Source of the DNA: Candidatus Iainarchaeum sp.
GTDB taxonomy: Archaea; Iainarchaeota; Iainarchaeia; Iainarchaeales; VGJJ01
Direction: 5' to 3'
Length of the DNA stretch: 49,644 nucleotides
NCBI GenBank assembly: GCA_016198125.1
Contig: JACQJG010000020.1
Span: 1-49,644 of the forward strand
Below are positions 19,135 to 28,707 of this stretch, in pieces (the first letter of the stretch is position 1; each line of letters begins with the position of its first letter). The notes under the pieces were generated by a model, which ran no database searches, had not been told where the DNA came from, and saw only the letters and a list, made by a program, of their open reading frames with translations. The translations under genes were made by a program, and so were the position numbers.

Positions 19135-20607
19135 TCAGCAGGCCAAAAGAAAGAGCCACAATGGAACGAATAGTATTTCATCTTCTTTTTTTATTGTGTT
19201 TTTTGTTATTATAATACTCATTGGGGGTTTGAATTTTTCGCCAAACTCTTTGAGCCCTTTGATGTCTTTTGGGGTAATGTCATTTTTGTACTTGCACTCT
19301 ATTGGGATTGGTTTGCTTGATAGGGTTACAACATTGTCAATTTCATGACCGTTTTTCCAATAATCAATTTGAGGGTTGGGGGTTTTTTCAATATTGAACT
19401 TGAGGCGTCGGAGGTGATTGTTTAGTGTTGTTTCAGCGAGTGCGCCCATTTCTTGGAAGTCGCTTGGAGTGTTGTCGTTGAGTTTTCCAAGCAACGCGTT
19501 TCGGATTCCATTGTCTAGTATGTAAATCTTCTTCAGGCTTTTTTGGCGTTTGCGAACGTTCTTGGTGTGCTGACTGGATTGGGTGATGAGAAAGATGTCT
19601 TCAAGGTGGCCCAAGTATTTTTTTACCGTGGCGGCTTGCATGTTGAGCTCTTTTCCAATACTTTCATAGCTTTCAGTATGCGGGCTTTCTTGGGCAATTA
19701 GTACGAGTAATTGGTTGATTTCCTGGGCGTTTCGGATTTCAAAGAGCATTACAATGTCGCGGTAAATGGAAAGAAAAGCATAGTCGTATAGTTCTTTAGA
19801 AATGCTTGTAATTCCTTCTTTTTTTAGGGTCAAGGGGTAACCCCCGGCAACCAAATATTTTTCAAGTTTGATTTGAATATCTTCTGATATTCCGATGAGT
19901 TCTTTGTTGGCTTGTTGGGCCTGTTCATAGAAAAGTTGGGGGTTATTTCTTGTAATGCTGTTTTCAAGGCTTTTCCGCAGGTTGAGCCCAATTGCAGTGA
20001 TTTCAGGGTTTTCTTTAGGGTAACAGTAAAAATCAATGAATTTGAGTGGCATTAGAATGTTGATGGATAGCCGTCCAGTGAGCGCTTCTGCGGAACCTTT
20101 CAAAATGTTGTTGGATGAAGAGCCGGAGACCGTGAATTTTATTTTTAGTTTTCTGTCAAAGAGTATTTTCAACTGGTTTGGCCAGTCCTTTACTTTTTGG
20201 ACTTCATCTAAAAAAAAGTAGGTTGTTTCTTTTAATTCGTTCAATGGTTTTTTGGCAATATTTTTTGAGTATGCATTAAGAATTTCATCTATTGTTGTGT
20301 CTTTTAGGTTTGGCTGGTTCAGCACAGTGTCTAATTGTATGTATGCCATGTGGTTTGGCGGGGTTTTTCTGTTTTCAATTAAGAATTGGATGAGCTGGTG
20401 CATCAAAGTGGTCTTGCCGACTTGCCTTGGCCCAATAATGGCGTTTATGCGTGGCTCGCCTAATTCTTGGGTGAGTTTATAGTAGTCCTTTCGTTTGTAG
20501 GGGGCGTTTTTTTCAGCGGAAACAGCTCCTTTTAACCACCACTCGTTAGAATCATTTAAAATGCGTAAAATTGCAGTTTCTTGTTCTTCGTTCATAGTGT
20601 CACTCAA
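19135..20607 (-). CDS. AAA ATPase with DUF4143-like C-terminus
   Basis: INAIIGPRQVGKTTLMHQLI (Walker A), TYFFLDEVQKVKDW (Walker B), C-terminal IDYWKNGHEIDNVV...PIECKYK nuclease-like fold motif. Confidence 0.88.
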   Translation of the reverse strand: MSDTMNEEQETAILRILNDSNEWWLKGAVSAEKNAPYKRKDYYKLTQELGEPRINAIIGPRQVGKTTLMHQLIQFLIENRKTPPNHMAYIQLDTVLNQPNLKDTTIDEILNAYSKNIAKKPLNELKETTYFFLDEVQKVKDWPNQLKILFDRKLKIKFTVSGSSSNNILKGSAEALTGRLSINILMPLKFIDFYCYPKENPEITAIGLNLRKSLENSITRNNPQLFYEQAQQANKELIGISEDIQIKLEKYLVAGGYPLTLKKEGITSISKELYDYAFLSIYRDIVMLFEIRNAQEINQLLVLIAQESPHTESYESIGKELNMQAATVKKYLGHLEDIFLITQSSQHTKNVRKRQKSLKKIYILDNGIRNALLGKLNDNTPSDFQEMGALAETTLNNHLRRLKFNIEKTPNPQIDYWKNGHEIDNVVTLSSKPIPIECKYKNDITPKDIKGLKEFGEKFKPPMSIIITKNTIKKEDEILFVPLWLFLLAC

Positions 20608-20782
20608 TCAGTACTACAACACGACACATTTTAAACATATTCATCTTTATAACAGTTAATATTGTTGGCCCATCGCATGTTGTATTAGTTAATATTTCTA
20701 TTTTCGCTTTTTCTGGAATAAAAGGGCACTTTGGGTGCAAGGCCTTTACCGCACCAAAACCCTTTTAAATCCCCGTATACCC

Positions 20783-20814
20783 CAATATATCGTATTATGA
20801 AAGCCGATATATCG
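20783..20814. promoter_or_regulatory. paired ATATATCG elements, putative PadR operator
   Basis: CAATATATCG (20783-20792) and palindrome CGATATATCG (20805-20814), 22 bp apart across the padR start. Confidence 0.4.
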
Positions 20815-21195
20815 TCTTTGAGCATGTTGGAGTTGCAGGTGTTGTGGTTCATCAATGTGCATGAAACCCACGGGTATGGTCTCATCAAGGCTTTAGAGTC
20901 CAAGCGGGGCAAGGCATTGACGCCAGGCACTATTTACCCGATTTTGCACAAGTTTGAAACATTGGGTTTTATTGGGGTAAAGGAAACCGGGGAACGCGAC
21001 AAAAAAGTGTACTCCATTACCCTTGAAGGCAAGGACGCGTTAAAGCATTCTGCAGACGAGTTTGTTTCCCTGTTCAAGGACATGCTGGAATACTTTCATT
21101 GCTCGTTGTGCGAGGTTCCCGTGGACATTCGGAGGCAGTACAAGGACGTTCACTCGCCGTTGACTGTTTTTCCAAGTGTCCCAAAGGAGAAGTGA
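20797..21195 (+). CDS. PadR-family transcriptional regulator
   Basis: LSMLELQVLWFINVHETHGYGLIKALESKRGKALTPGTIYPILHKFETLGFI; C-terminal HCSLC. Confidence 0.9.
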   Translation: MKADISSLSMLELQVLWFINVHETHGYGLIKALESKRGKALTPGTIYPILHKFETLGFIGVKETGERDKKVYSITLEGKDALKHSADEFVSLFKDMLEYFHCSLCEVPVDIRRQYKDVHSPLTVFPSVPKEK

Positions 21196-21200
21196 GTTCC

Positions 21201-22610
21201 ATGTCTACGTCTTTTGAAAAAGATGTGCTGGTTAACCGTGAAATGTTTGACCACAAGAACGAGGAGCGTTTTACTTTGCGCACACCTTCCGGGCTTTCAG
21301 AGGAAGTCGTGCGCATGATTTCTGCGCAGAAAAAAGAACCAGAGTGGATGCTGGACAGGCGTTTGAAGTCATTGGAAGTTTACAATAAAATGCCTTTTCC
21401 GGATTGGGGCCCGGACATTTCAAAATTGAAAATTGAAGAAATTTCATTTTACTTGAATCCAGGCACACAAAAGGCCCAGACATGGGAAAACCTTCCAGAC
21501 GATATCAAGCGTACATTTGAACGTTTGGGTATTCCGGAAGCAGAGCGCACCCAGCTTGCAGGCGCTGGCGCGCAATATGAAAGTGAAGCCGTTTATCATA
21601 ATTTGAAAAAGGAATGGGAGGACAAGGGCGTTATTTTTGAGGACTGCGATGTGGCCGTGCAAAAATACCCGGATTTGGTGCGCGAGTATTTCATGTCCAA
21701 ATGCGTTCCTCCTTCCGACCACAAGTTTGCCGCATTGCATGGCGCGGTTTGGAGTGGGGGCACGTTTTTGTACGTACCTGAAGGCGTTCAGGTTTCCCTG
21801 CCCTTGCAGGCATACTTTCGCATGAACGCCGCAAAGGGCGGGCAGTTCGAGCACACGTTAATCATTGTTGAGAAAGATTCGCTTGTTCACTACATAGAAG
21901 GTTGTTCAGCCCCTCAGTACAGTGCAAGTTCTTTGCACGCAGGGTGTGTGGAAGTGTTTGTAAAAGAGAACGCGCGTGCGCGTTATTCTTCAGTGGAGAA
22001 CTGGTCTAAGAACACGTTTAACTTGAATACCAAGCGTGCCATTGTGGAAAAGAATGGTGTTATGGAATGGGTTGGCGGTAACATGGGTTCTGGTGTTACC
22101 ATGTTATACCCTTGTTCAGTGTTAAAAGGCGAAAATGCAAAAGCGGATCACATCAGCATTGCGTACGCAGGGCACAATCAAAACCAGGACACTGGCGCAA
22201 AAGTGTTTCACATTGGCAGGAAAACGTCTTCAACGATTAAAGCCAAGTCCATTTCCAAGGATGGGGGTATTTCTTCGTACAGGGGCTTGGTGCGCATAAA
22301 TAAATCCGCAATTCATTCCAAGTCCAGCGTGCAATGCGATGCGCTCATGCTCGATGAGAAGAGTGTTTCAAACACGTTTCCGTTCATGAAGATTAACGCG
22401 GACCACGTGGACGTTGTTCATGAGGCAACCGTTGGGCGCATTTCACAGGAGCAACTGTTTTACTTGATGTCCCGTGGTCTTTCTGAGGAGCAGGCCATGC
22501 AAATGATTGTATCTGGTTTCATTGAGCCCGTTGTAAAACAATTGCCGTTGGAGTATGCAGTGGAATTGAATCGGCTTATTCAACTTGAAATGGAGCGCTC
22601 TCTGGGTTAA
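21201..22610 (+). CDS. sufB: Fe-S cluster assembly protein SufB
   Basis: SufB/D fold: FSEEVVRMIS-like N-term, VPPSDHKFAALHGAVWSGGTFLYVPEGV, EGCSAPQYSASSLHAGCVEVFV, QLFYLMSRGLSEEQAMQMIVSGFIEP. Confidence 0.97.
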   Translation: MSTSFEKDVLVNREMFDHKNEERFTLRTPSGLSEEVVRMISAQKKEPEWMLDRRLKSLEVYNKMPFPDWGPDISKLKIEEISFYLNPGTQKAQTWENLPDDIKRTFERLGIPEAERTQLAGAGAQYESEAVYHNLKKEWEDKGVIFEDCDVAVQKYPDLVREYFMSKCVPPSDHKFAALHGAVWSGGTFLYVPEGVQVSLPLQAYFRMNAAKGGQFEHTLIIVEKDSLVHYIEGCSAPQYSASSLHAGCVEVFVKENARARYSSVENWSKNTFNLNTKRAIVEKNGVMEWVGGNMGSGVTMLYPCSVLKGENAKADHISIAYAGHNQNQDTGAKVFHIGRKTSSTIKAKSISKDGGISSYRGLVRINKSAIHSKSSVQCDALMLDEKSVSNTFPFMKINADHVDVVHEATVGRISQEQLFYLMSRGLSEEQAMQMIVSGFIEPVVKQLPLEYAVELNRLIQLEMERSLG

Positions 22611-22649
22611 AACTGGACGGCAAAAATACTTGATTAAAGGTTTTTTTTT

Positions 22650-23876
22650 ATGCAGGCCATGGAACAAATAGGGCTTTCAAACGATGGATTGAACGCGTTT
22701 GCGCGTTCCCTTCACGAACCAAACTGGGTGCATGCCAGGCGTTTGAGTGCATGGGAAGAGTTTTCCTTGCTCCCAACTCCTTCATTCAGGTATGGCTTGG
22801 ACATTGCATTGAATGCCAGCGGGTTAAGCCTGCAGGGGGTGGCCTTGCCGTCGTATGAACGTGCATTTAACCCCCAATGGAAGCAATTGGAGTCCAAGCA
22901 TCCAGGGTTGGTTGTGCAGGACTTGCATGATGCTTTTTCTTCTCATGGGGGTTTGGTGTGTGAATACTTGTTTTCCAGCCTTCAAACGTCAACAAACAAG
23001 TTGGATGCGTTGCATGCCGCATACTGGAATCAAGGGGTTTTCGTATTCGTTCCTGCGCACACCGTAATTTCAGCGCCCATTGAATTGCCATTTAATTCAG
23101 GTGCAGGGAATGCTTTTCAGCATGTGCTGGCAGTGATTGGAGAGGGCGCGCGCGTGTCCTTTAACGAGCACGCATTTTCGCCTTCCACTGCGTTAAATCC
23201 GTTTATTCGCACGTCTTGGGTGGAGTTAAAAGTTCACCCTCAGGCGCATGTAGACTGGTTTTCCGTGCAGGATTTGAATGGGGGGGCATTCAATTTTTCT
23301 TCGCGCAAGGCGCTGGTGCAGGAAGGGGCGGGCATGAATTTTTGGAGTGCTGAATGGGGTTCAAAGGTTGCGCGTTCCGAGGTTTCTGCGGTATTAAATG
23401 GCCGTGGGGCTTCTTCCAGGAATTATGGGGTTTATGCCATTCAAGGGGAACAACAATTGGACTTGGATGTGGCGAGCGTGCATGAGGCTCCTGAAACGGT
23501 TTCAGACATGCACACGCGTGGAGTTGTAATGGATCATTCAAAGTCCATTTACAGGGGATTGGTTAAAATGCGTGCAAACGCCGCGCGTTCCAATGGGTAT
23601 CAAAAATCAGACAATCTTTTGCTCCATGAGGGGGCGGAAGTGGATGCAGTGCCTTACCTTGAAATTGAAGCGAATGATGTGAAGTGTTCCCATGGAACGT
23701 CTGTGGGGCACGTGGATGAGGAGAAATTGTTTTACTTGATGTCCAGGGGCATTCCAGAGGCGCAGGCAGTACTCCAGGTAGCTCAGGGTTTTTTGGCGCC
23801 TGTTTTGGACAAAGCGCCCCAACCCCAATGGGTTTCGCGTGTTCGCGCGCGTGTGCAGGAAAAGGTGAGCGTATGA
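22650..23876 (+). CDS. sufD: Fe-S cluster assembly protein SufD (SufB/D family)
   Basis: YRGLVKMRANAARSNGYQKSDNLLLHEGAEVDAVPYLEIEANDVKCSHGTSVGHVDEEKLFYLMSRGIPEAQA. Confidence 0.95.
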   Translation: MQAMEQIGLSNDGLNAFARSLHEPNWVHARRLSAWEEFSLLPTPSFRYGLDIALNASGLSLQGVALPSYERAFNPQWKQLESKHPGLVVQDLHDAFSSHGGLVCEYLFSSLQTSTNKLDALHAAYWNQGVFVFVPAHTVISAPIELPFNSGAGNAFQHVLAVIGEGARVSFNEHAFSPSTALNPFIRTSWVELKVHPQAHVDWFSVQDLNGGAFNFSSRKALVQEGAGMNFWSAEWGSKVARSEVSAVLNGRGASSRNYGVYAIQGEQQLDLDVASVHEAPETVSDMHTRGVVMDHSKSIYRGLVKMRANAARSNGYQKSDNLLLHEGAEVDAVPYLEIEANDVKCSHGTSVGHVDEEKLFYLMSRGIPEAQAVLQVAQGFLAPVLDKAPQPQWVSRVRARVQEKVSV

Positions 23877-25123
23877 AGGCCCGTGCAACCGTTCATTCAG
23901 CCTTGGATGTGGAACGCATTCGCAGGGATTTTCCCATTCTTTCCCTGAAAGTGAATGCAAGACCGCTTGTGTATTTGGACAATGCGGCCACTACTCAAAA
24001 GCCCCTTCAAGTGTTGAATGCAATGCAGGGCTATTACACGTTGAGTAATGCCAACGTGCATAGAGGCATTCATTATTTGAGCGCGCGTGCAACAGAATTG
24101 TATGAGGACGCTCACATACGGGCAGCGCAATTCTTTGGCGCAAAGTCCATGCAGGAAATGGTTTTTACAAAGAATGCCACGGAGGCCTTGAACCTGGCTG
24201 CGTATTCGCTGACTCAATCTTTGCGCCCAGGGGATGAAATTGTTTTAACATTCATGGAACACCATTCCAACATTGTTCCCTGGCAGCAATTGGCCTTGCA
24301 ACGCGGTTTGAAAGTACGCTTTGTTCCCATTCAATCCAACGGTCAATTAGATGTGCACGTGTTGGATGAAATGCTTTCTGAGCGCACAAAAATTGTGGGT
24401 GTTGTGCATGCGTCCAACGTATTGGGAACCATTAATGATGTGAAATCCATTGCGCGTCGCGCGCACAAGGCGGGAGCCAAAGTGGTTGTGGATGGAGCTC
24501 AGTCTGCCCCGCACGTGAAAGTGGATGTGCGTGAACTGGATTGTGATTTTTTTGCATTTTCAGGCCACAAAATGCTTGGCCCTACAGGCATTGGGGGGCT
24601 GTATGGAAAGCAGGAGTTGTTGGAGCGCCTGCCCCCTTTTTTGTTTGGTGGTGACATGATTCGCGAGGTTCATGCAACCCATTCCAAGTGGAATGATCTG
24701 CCTTGGAAGTTTGAGGCTGGCACGCCCCCCATTGCAGAAGCAGTCGGGTTGCACGCGGCCATGGATTACTTGAATGCCCTGGATTTGGACAGGGTGCACG
24801 CGCACGAGCAGATGCTTGTTTTCCGTGCATTGAATGGACTTGCGAAAATGCCGGGTGTCCACGTTTTAGGGCCGTTGGATGCGCGTGCGCGTACGGGTTT
24901 GGTGTCATTTGAAACGCCTTCCGTGCACCCCCATGACTTGGCAGAGGTGCTGAATGCCCAGGGGATTGGCATTAGGGGGGGGCATCATTGTGCCATGCCC
25001 TTGGCTGAACATTTAAATTTGAAGAACGGGTCTGCGCGTGCAAGTTTTTACGTGTACAATTCTTTGAGTGAAGTGGATGCCCTGTTGGCTGGGGTTAAAA
25101 AGGCGTTGAAGTTGTTTGGGTGA
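23873..25123 (+). CDS. sufS: SufS-type cysteine desulfurase
   Basis: VYLDNAATTQKP, TFMEHHSNIVPWQ, FFAFSGHKMLGPTGIGGLYGK (PLP Lys), IRGGHHCAMPL (catalytic Cys). Confidence 0.96.
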   Translation: MKARATVHSALDVERIRRDFPILSLKVNARPLVYLDNAATTQKPLQVLNAMQGYYTLSNANVHRGIHYLSARATELYEDAHIRAAQFFGAKSMQEMVFTKNATEALNLAAYSLTQSLRPGDEIVLTFMEHHSNIVPWQQLALQRGLKVRFVPIQSNGQLDVHVLDEMLSERTKIVGVVHASNVLGTINDVKSIARRAHKAGAKVVVDGAQSAPHVKVDVRELDCDFFAFSGHKMLGPTGIGGLYGKQELLERLPPFLFGGDMIREVHATHSKWNDLPWKFEAGTPPIAEAVGLHAAMDYLNALDLDRVHAHEQMLVFRALNGLAKMPGVHVLGPLDARARTGLVSFETPSVHPHDLAEVLNAQGIGIRGGHHCAMPLAEHLNLKNGSARASFYVYNSLSEVDALLAGVKKALKLFG

Positions 25124-25130
25124 AAAGGAT

Positions 25131-25559
25131 ATGGAAAACGGGAAAGATCAGAGTACGGGAATGTATGCAGAAAACATTTTGGACCATTACAAGAACCCGC
25201 GGAATAAAGGGGTACTTGAAAATCCTTCGGTTACCCATGAAGAATTCAACCCGTTGTGTGGGGACCGCATTCGGCTCCAATTAAAAGTGGACGCGCAAGG
25301 CACTATTGTTTGCGCACGTTTTTTGGGCACTGGGTGTGCGATTTCCCAGGCTTCTGCGTCCATGCTCGTGGAACAAGCGGAAGGTAAAACGTTAAAAGAG
25401 GTGCGCGCGTGGTCCAAGGAAGACGTGTTGGACTGGCTGGGCATTCCGATTGGGCCTGTACGCTTGAAGTGCGCATTACTGGCCTTGGACACGTTGAAGA
25501 ACGCGCTGGAGATATTGAATAAAATGAACCCGTCTGTGGTGCAGGGGGCGCGCCCATGA
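25131..25559 (+). CDS. sufU: SufU/IscU-type Fe-S scaffold
   Basis: ILDHYKNPRNKGVL, NPLCGDRI, GTGCAISQASASML, RLKCALLAL cysteine ligands. Confidence 0.94.
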   Translation: MENGKDQSTGMYAENILDHYKNPRNKGVLENPSVTHEEFNPLCGDRIRLQLKVDAQGTIVCARFLGTGCAISQASASMLVEQAEGKTLKEVRAWSKEDVLDWLGIPIGPVRLKCALLALDTLKNALEILNKMNPSVVQGARP

Positions 25560-26329
25560 AGGATTTGGTGATTGAGGACTTGCATGTGAGCATTGAAGGC
25601 AGGGAAATTTTGAAGGGTCTTTCCCTGCAAATGAACAAAGGGGAAGTGCACGCGCTCATGGGACCCAATGGTTCTGGCAAAAGCACGCTTGCATACGCGT
25701 TAATGGGCCACCCCAGGTACGTTGTAACCCAGGGCTGCGTGACTTTTTTAGGGGAAGACCTTCTGCGCCTTTCTCCTGACAAGCGCGCCAGGCTTGGATT
25801 GTTTTTGTCGTTTCAGTATCCCCAGGAGGTCGCAGGCGTTTCTCTTGCAAACTTTTTGCGTATGGCTTTGAGCGCGGTCAATGGAAAACAGGTTTCAGTG
25901 CCCGAATTTCAAAAATTGCTGCGCGAGAAAATGGCGTTGCTTAAAATGGATGCGTCCTTTGCAGGAAGGTATTTGAATGACGGTTTTTCAGGCGGAGAGA
26001 AAAAGCGCGCGGAAATCCTTCAACTTGCAGTGTTGGAACCTGTTTTTGCAGTGCTGGATGAAACGGATTCAGGTTTGGACATTGACTCTTTGAAAATCGT
26101 TGCAGAAGGCGTTAATCGCTTGATCTCACCCAAAAGGGGGGTGCTGGTCATAACGCATTACCAGCGTTTGTTGAATTACATTAAACCCGGGTTTGTGCAC
26201 GTTATGGCGCAGGGGCGCATCATTAAATCTGGAGGACCTGAACTCGTGCATGCACTGGAGGAGAAGGGATACGATTGGGTATTGCACGAAGCAGGGTTAA
26301 AGGAACCCGTTCAAAGTCCTCTGCATTGA
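25556..26329 (+). CDS. sufC: Fe-S assembly ATPase SufC
   Basis: LMGPNGSGKSTLAYALMGHP, FSGGEKKRAEILQLAVLEP, VLDETDSGLDIDSLK. Confidence 0.96.
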   Translation: MKDLVIEDLHVSIEGREILKGLSLQMNKGEVHALMGPNGSGKSTLAYALMGHPRYVVTQGCVTFLGEDLLRLSPDKRARLGLFLSFQYPQEVAGVSLANFLRMALSAVNGKQVSVPEFQKLLREKMALLKMDASFAGRYLNDGFSGGEKKRAEILQLAVLEPVFAVLDETDSGLDIDSLKIVAEGVNRLISPKRGVLVITHYQRLLNYIKPGFVHVMAQGRIIKSGGPELVHALEEKGYDWVLHEAGLKEPVQSPLH

Positions 26330-26334
26330 CAGCG

Positions 26335-26952
26335 GTGAACGCGTTGAATGCCATGCAGTCCATGGTGCGCTGGCGTACTCCCACTGTGCAGTTTGATGAC
26401 CCTTTTCAGGTGCTCATTGCAACCGTGCTGAGCGCGCGCACAAGGGATGCAAACACGGAAAAAGCTTCCAGGCAATTGTTTGCGCGTTTTCCAACCCCTC
26501 AAACCCTTGGCCGCGCACGCGTGCGAACCATTGAACGTCTTATTAAACCCGCGGGATTTTACCGTGTAAAGGCACGGCATGTAAAGGCGTTGTCGTTGCA
26601 GTTGATGCACGATTTTCAGGGAGTGGTGCCGGATTCAAAGGAGTTGCTGATGTCTTTGAAGGGCGTTGGATCCAAGACCGCGGGGTGCGTTTTAGTGTAC
26701 GCGTTCAAGAAGCCTGCCATTCCAGTGGATGTTCACGTGCACCGCGTTTTTAACCGCCTTGGAATTTTGGATACGCGTTTTCCGGAGGATACTGAGGGGG
26801 CACTTGAATCTCTTGTGCCCCGCAAGCGTTGGCTGGAAGTCAATCACTTGAGCGTATTGTTTGGTCAAACCATTTGTTTGCCGCGCAACCCAAAGTGTAA
26901 AGAGTGCATGTTGAGCGCGCAATGCCCGCATGTTATTTCACGCACCCAATGA
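26335..26952 (+). CDS. nth: endonuclease III (HhH-GPD, 4Fe-4S)
   Basis: LIATVLSARTRD, LKGVGSKTAGCVL, VDVHVHRVFNRLG, C-x6-C-x2-C-x5-C (CLPRNPKCKECMLSAQC); start GTG assumed. Confidence 0.94.
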   Translation: MNALNAMQSMVRWRTPTVQFDDPFQVLIATVLSARTRDANTEKASRQLFARFPTPQTLGRARVRTIERLIKPAGFYRVKARHVKALSLQLMHDFQGVVPDSKELLMSLKGVGSKTAGCVLVYAFKKPAIPVDVHVHRVFNRLGILDTRFPEDTEGALESLVPRKRWLEVNHLSVLFGQTICLPRNPKCKECMLSAQCPHVISRTQ

Positions 26953-27786
26953 AGGGGGTTCTCTTTGTTCTCCTTCTTGTGGTGCCTTGTCTTCCTGTGA
27001 TTCTTTTAGGGGCTGGTTTTCTCCTGCAAGGCCTTTTTCTTTTAACACCACAATATTTCCCCGGCCTTTTTTTATTTTTTTCAGGTACCCCAGTTCTTCG
27101 AGTTCGCTGAGGATAAGGGATATTTTTGCCTCGCCAATGCGGGTGATTTTTTCCCGGATCTCTTTTTGAGTGAGCCGGTTTCCGGAACGTTTGAGTACGT
27201 CCAAAACTTCCAACGCATATTCATCTAACTTTTCTTCAACAGGGTTTTTCTCTTCCTTTATGGAAGGAGCCGTGTTTTCATTGACTCCTGTGCCTGAAGG
27301 AGGGGTTGCATTTTCTTTCTGCACGCGTGTACGCATGCGGTAAAACGCATATAATCCTCCAGCCCCTAATAAAAGGATTATAGCGCCTGTCAAAAGCATA
27401 AAATTGTCCGTAGGAGATTGGCCGGAAGGAACGTCTCCAGGCGGGGTAAGGTCTTCCAGTTCATCCAGTGAAGGGCTTAGGATAAGGTCGATGGTATACG
27501 TGCCTTCGCTGGTTACACGTACGTTTTCATCCGCAGTATAGGTAATACCTGCACCGTCTTTGTATACTGCATGCAGGGTGTACGTGCCGGGTTCTACGTC
27601 AAAAGAGTATACGGCATTTTTTGCCACAAACGTTTGTTCAGGCGTTGTGTTGAGTGTTATAATGGTGTCTGGCAGGGGGTCCAGCGTAAACAAGTCATAC
27701 GCGGTTCCCTGAAGGGTGGCCGCGTTCACTGCTGGGGAGAGTAATAGGATTGCAAGTATGAAAGCATTCAAGGGCGGGCCTTGCAT
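26938..27786 (-). CDS. transmembrane one-component regulator (secreted beta domain, TM, cytoplasmic wHTH)
   Basis: Signal peptide; carboxypeptidase-regulatory-like repeat (GTAYDLFTLDPLPDTIITLNTTPE...PGTYTLHAVY); TM LLTGAIILLLGAGGLYAFY; wHTH ALEVLDVLKRSGNRLTQKEIREKITRIGEAKISLILSELEELGYLKKIKKGRGNIV. Confidence 0.75.
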   Translation of the reverse strand: MQGPPLNAFILAILLLSPAVNAATLQGTAYDLFTLDPLPDTIITLNTTPEQTFVAKNAVYSFDVEPGTYTLHAVYKDGAGITYTADENVRVTSEGTYTIDLILSPSLDELEDLTPPGDVPSGQSPTDNFMLLTGAIILLLGAGGLYAFYRMRTRVQKENATPPSGTGVNENTAPSIKEEKNPVEEKLDEYALEVLDVLKRSGNRLTQKEIREKITRIGEAKISLILSELEELGYLKKIKKGRGNIVVLKEKGLAGENQPLKESQEDKAPQEGEQREPPSLGA

Positions 27787-28000
27787 GCAGGAAACGTGCA
27801 ACCGACACTCATTTAAAGATAAGTAAAATCCAAGCAGGTTCTCGTGCTTTTTTGAGTGCGTATAAAGTTTTTTATTTGTCAATATCGGCCTTTAAAGTTT
27901 TGTGCCCAATCCTTAAATAAGAAGGGTATTGACTTGGAGAAGTTTTTAAAGAATGTTTTTAAACATGCGTGGATGAAAGTTGTAGTGTACGTGATTCTTT

Positions 28001-28666
28001 ATGCATGCAAAGCGGTTTCTTTTTGTAGGGTTTTTGATGCTGTTGTTGATTGCCCCTGCAGTGATGGCCGTTAGGCCTTCTCAGGACCCTCCTTCCAAGG
28101 TTCAAATTGGGGTGGCGCGATCTCCCCTGACAGGGAACGTTGTGGTTTCTGAGGCTGCATCCAAGGTAACCGTTGCGCAGGATGCTTATGTTAAGGCCCT
28201 GCAGGGAGTGGAAACTGCTTCTCCAAGTGAAAAAGCTTCGCGAACGCAGGTTGTGCGAATGGAGCGTGAAAAACTTGTGCGCGCGCTGGCTGTTCGTGCA
28301 CGTGAAGTTGGGGCTCATTTTGACACCTTGGTGGTGCGTGCTCAAAACGCATCTGCCAGGTTAAAAGCAAGGGTGGAAGCATTGGAAGCGCAGGGCAGGG
28401 ACGTGCGCCGTTTAAGAGAAGCCTTGGCCGCGTATGAAGGGGGGGTTAAACAGGTGAAAGCAGATTTACGTGCCACGCGTGCGGGTTTGGAGGGCATTGA
28501 ACCGCGTGCAGACTTTGGCGTGCGGTTTAAAGCATCCGTGCAACGCCTTAAACGCGCTTCTGGTAAACTGAAAGGCCAGATGGCTTTTTTCAGGCAGATT
28601 TTCAAGGAAACCCTTCGGGCCGAGCGCGGGGAGAGCGTTGGGCCCATTGAACCGGTTCCTGCCTAA
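28001..28666 (+). CDS. secreted coiled-coil hypothetical protein
   Basis: Signal peptide FLFVGFLMLLLIAPAVMA; Ala/Arg/Glu-rich helical remainder. Confidence 0.7.
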   Translation: MHAKRFLFVGFLMLLLIAPAVMAVRPSQDPPSKVQIGVARSPLTGNVVVSEAASKVTVAQDAYVKALQGVETASPSEKASRTQVVRMEREKLVRALAVRAREVGAHFDTLVVRAQNASARLKARVEALEAQGRDVRRLREALAAYEGGVKQVKADLRATRAGLEGIEPRADFGVRFKASVQRLKRASGKLKGQMAFFRQIFKETLRAERGESVGPIEPVPA

Positions 28667-28707
28667 AACTGCCATATTCTTTAGGCGCATGCGCGGAATG
28701 CCTTCTT

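Noticed and set aside
20730-20759. Hairpin TTTGGGTGC...GCACCAAAA upstream of padR
   Set aside because: Short imperfect stem with a 12-nt loop; could be chance, no further support as terminator or riboswitch
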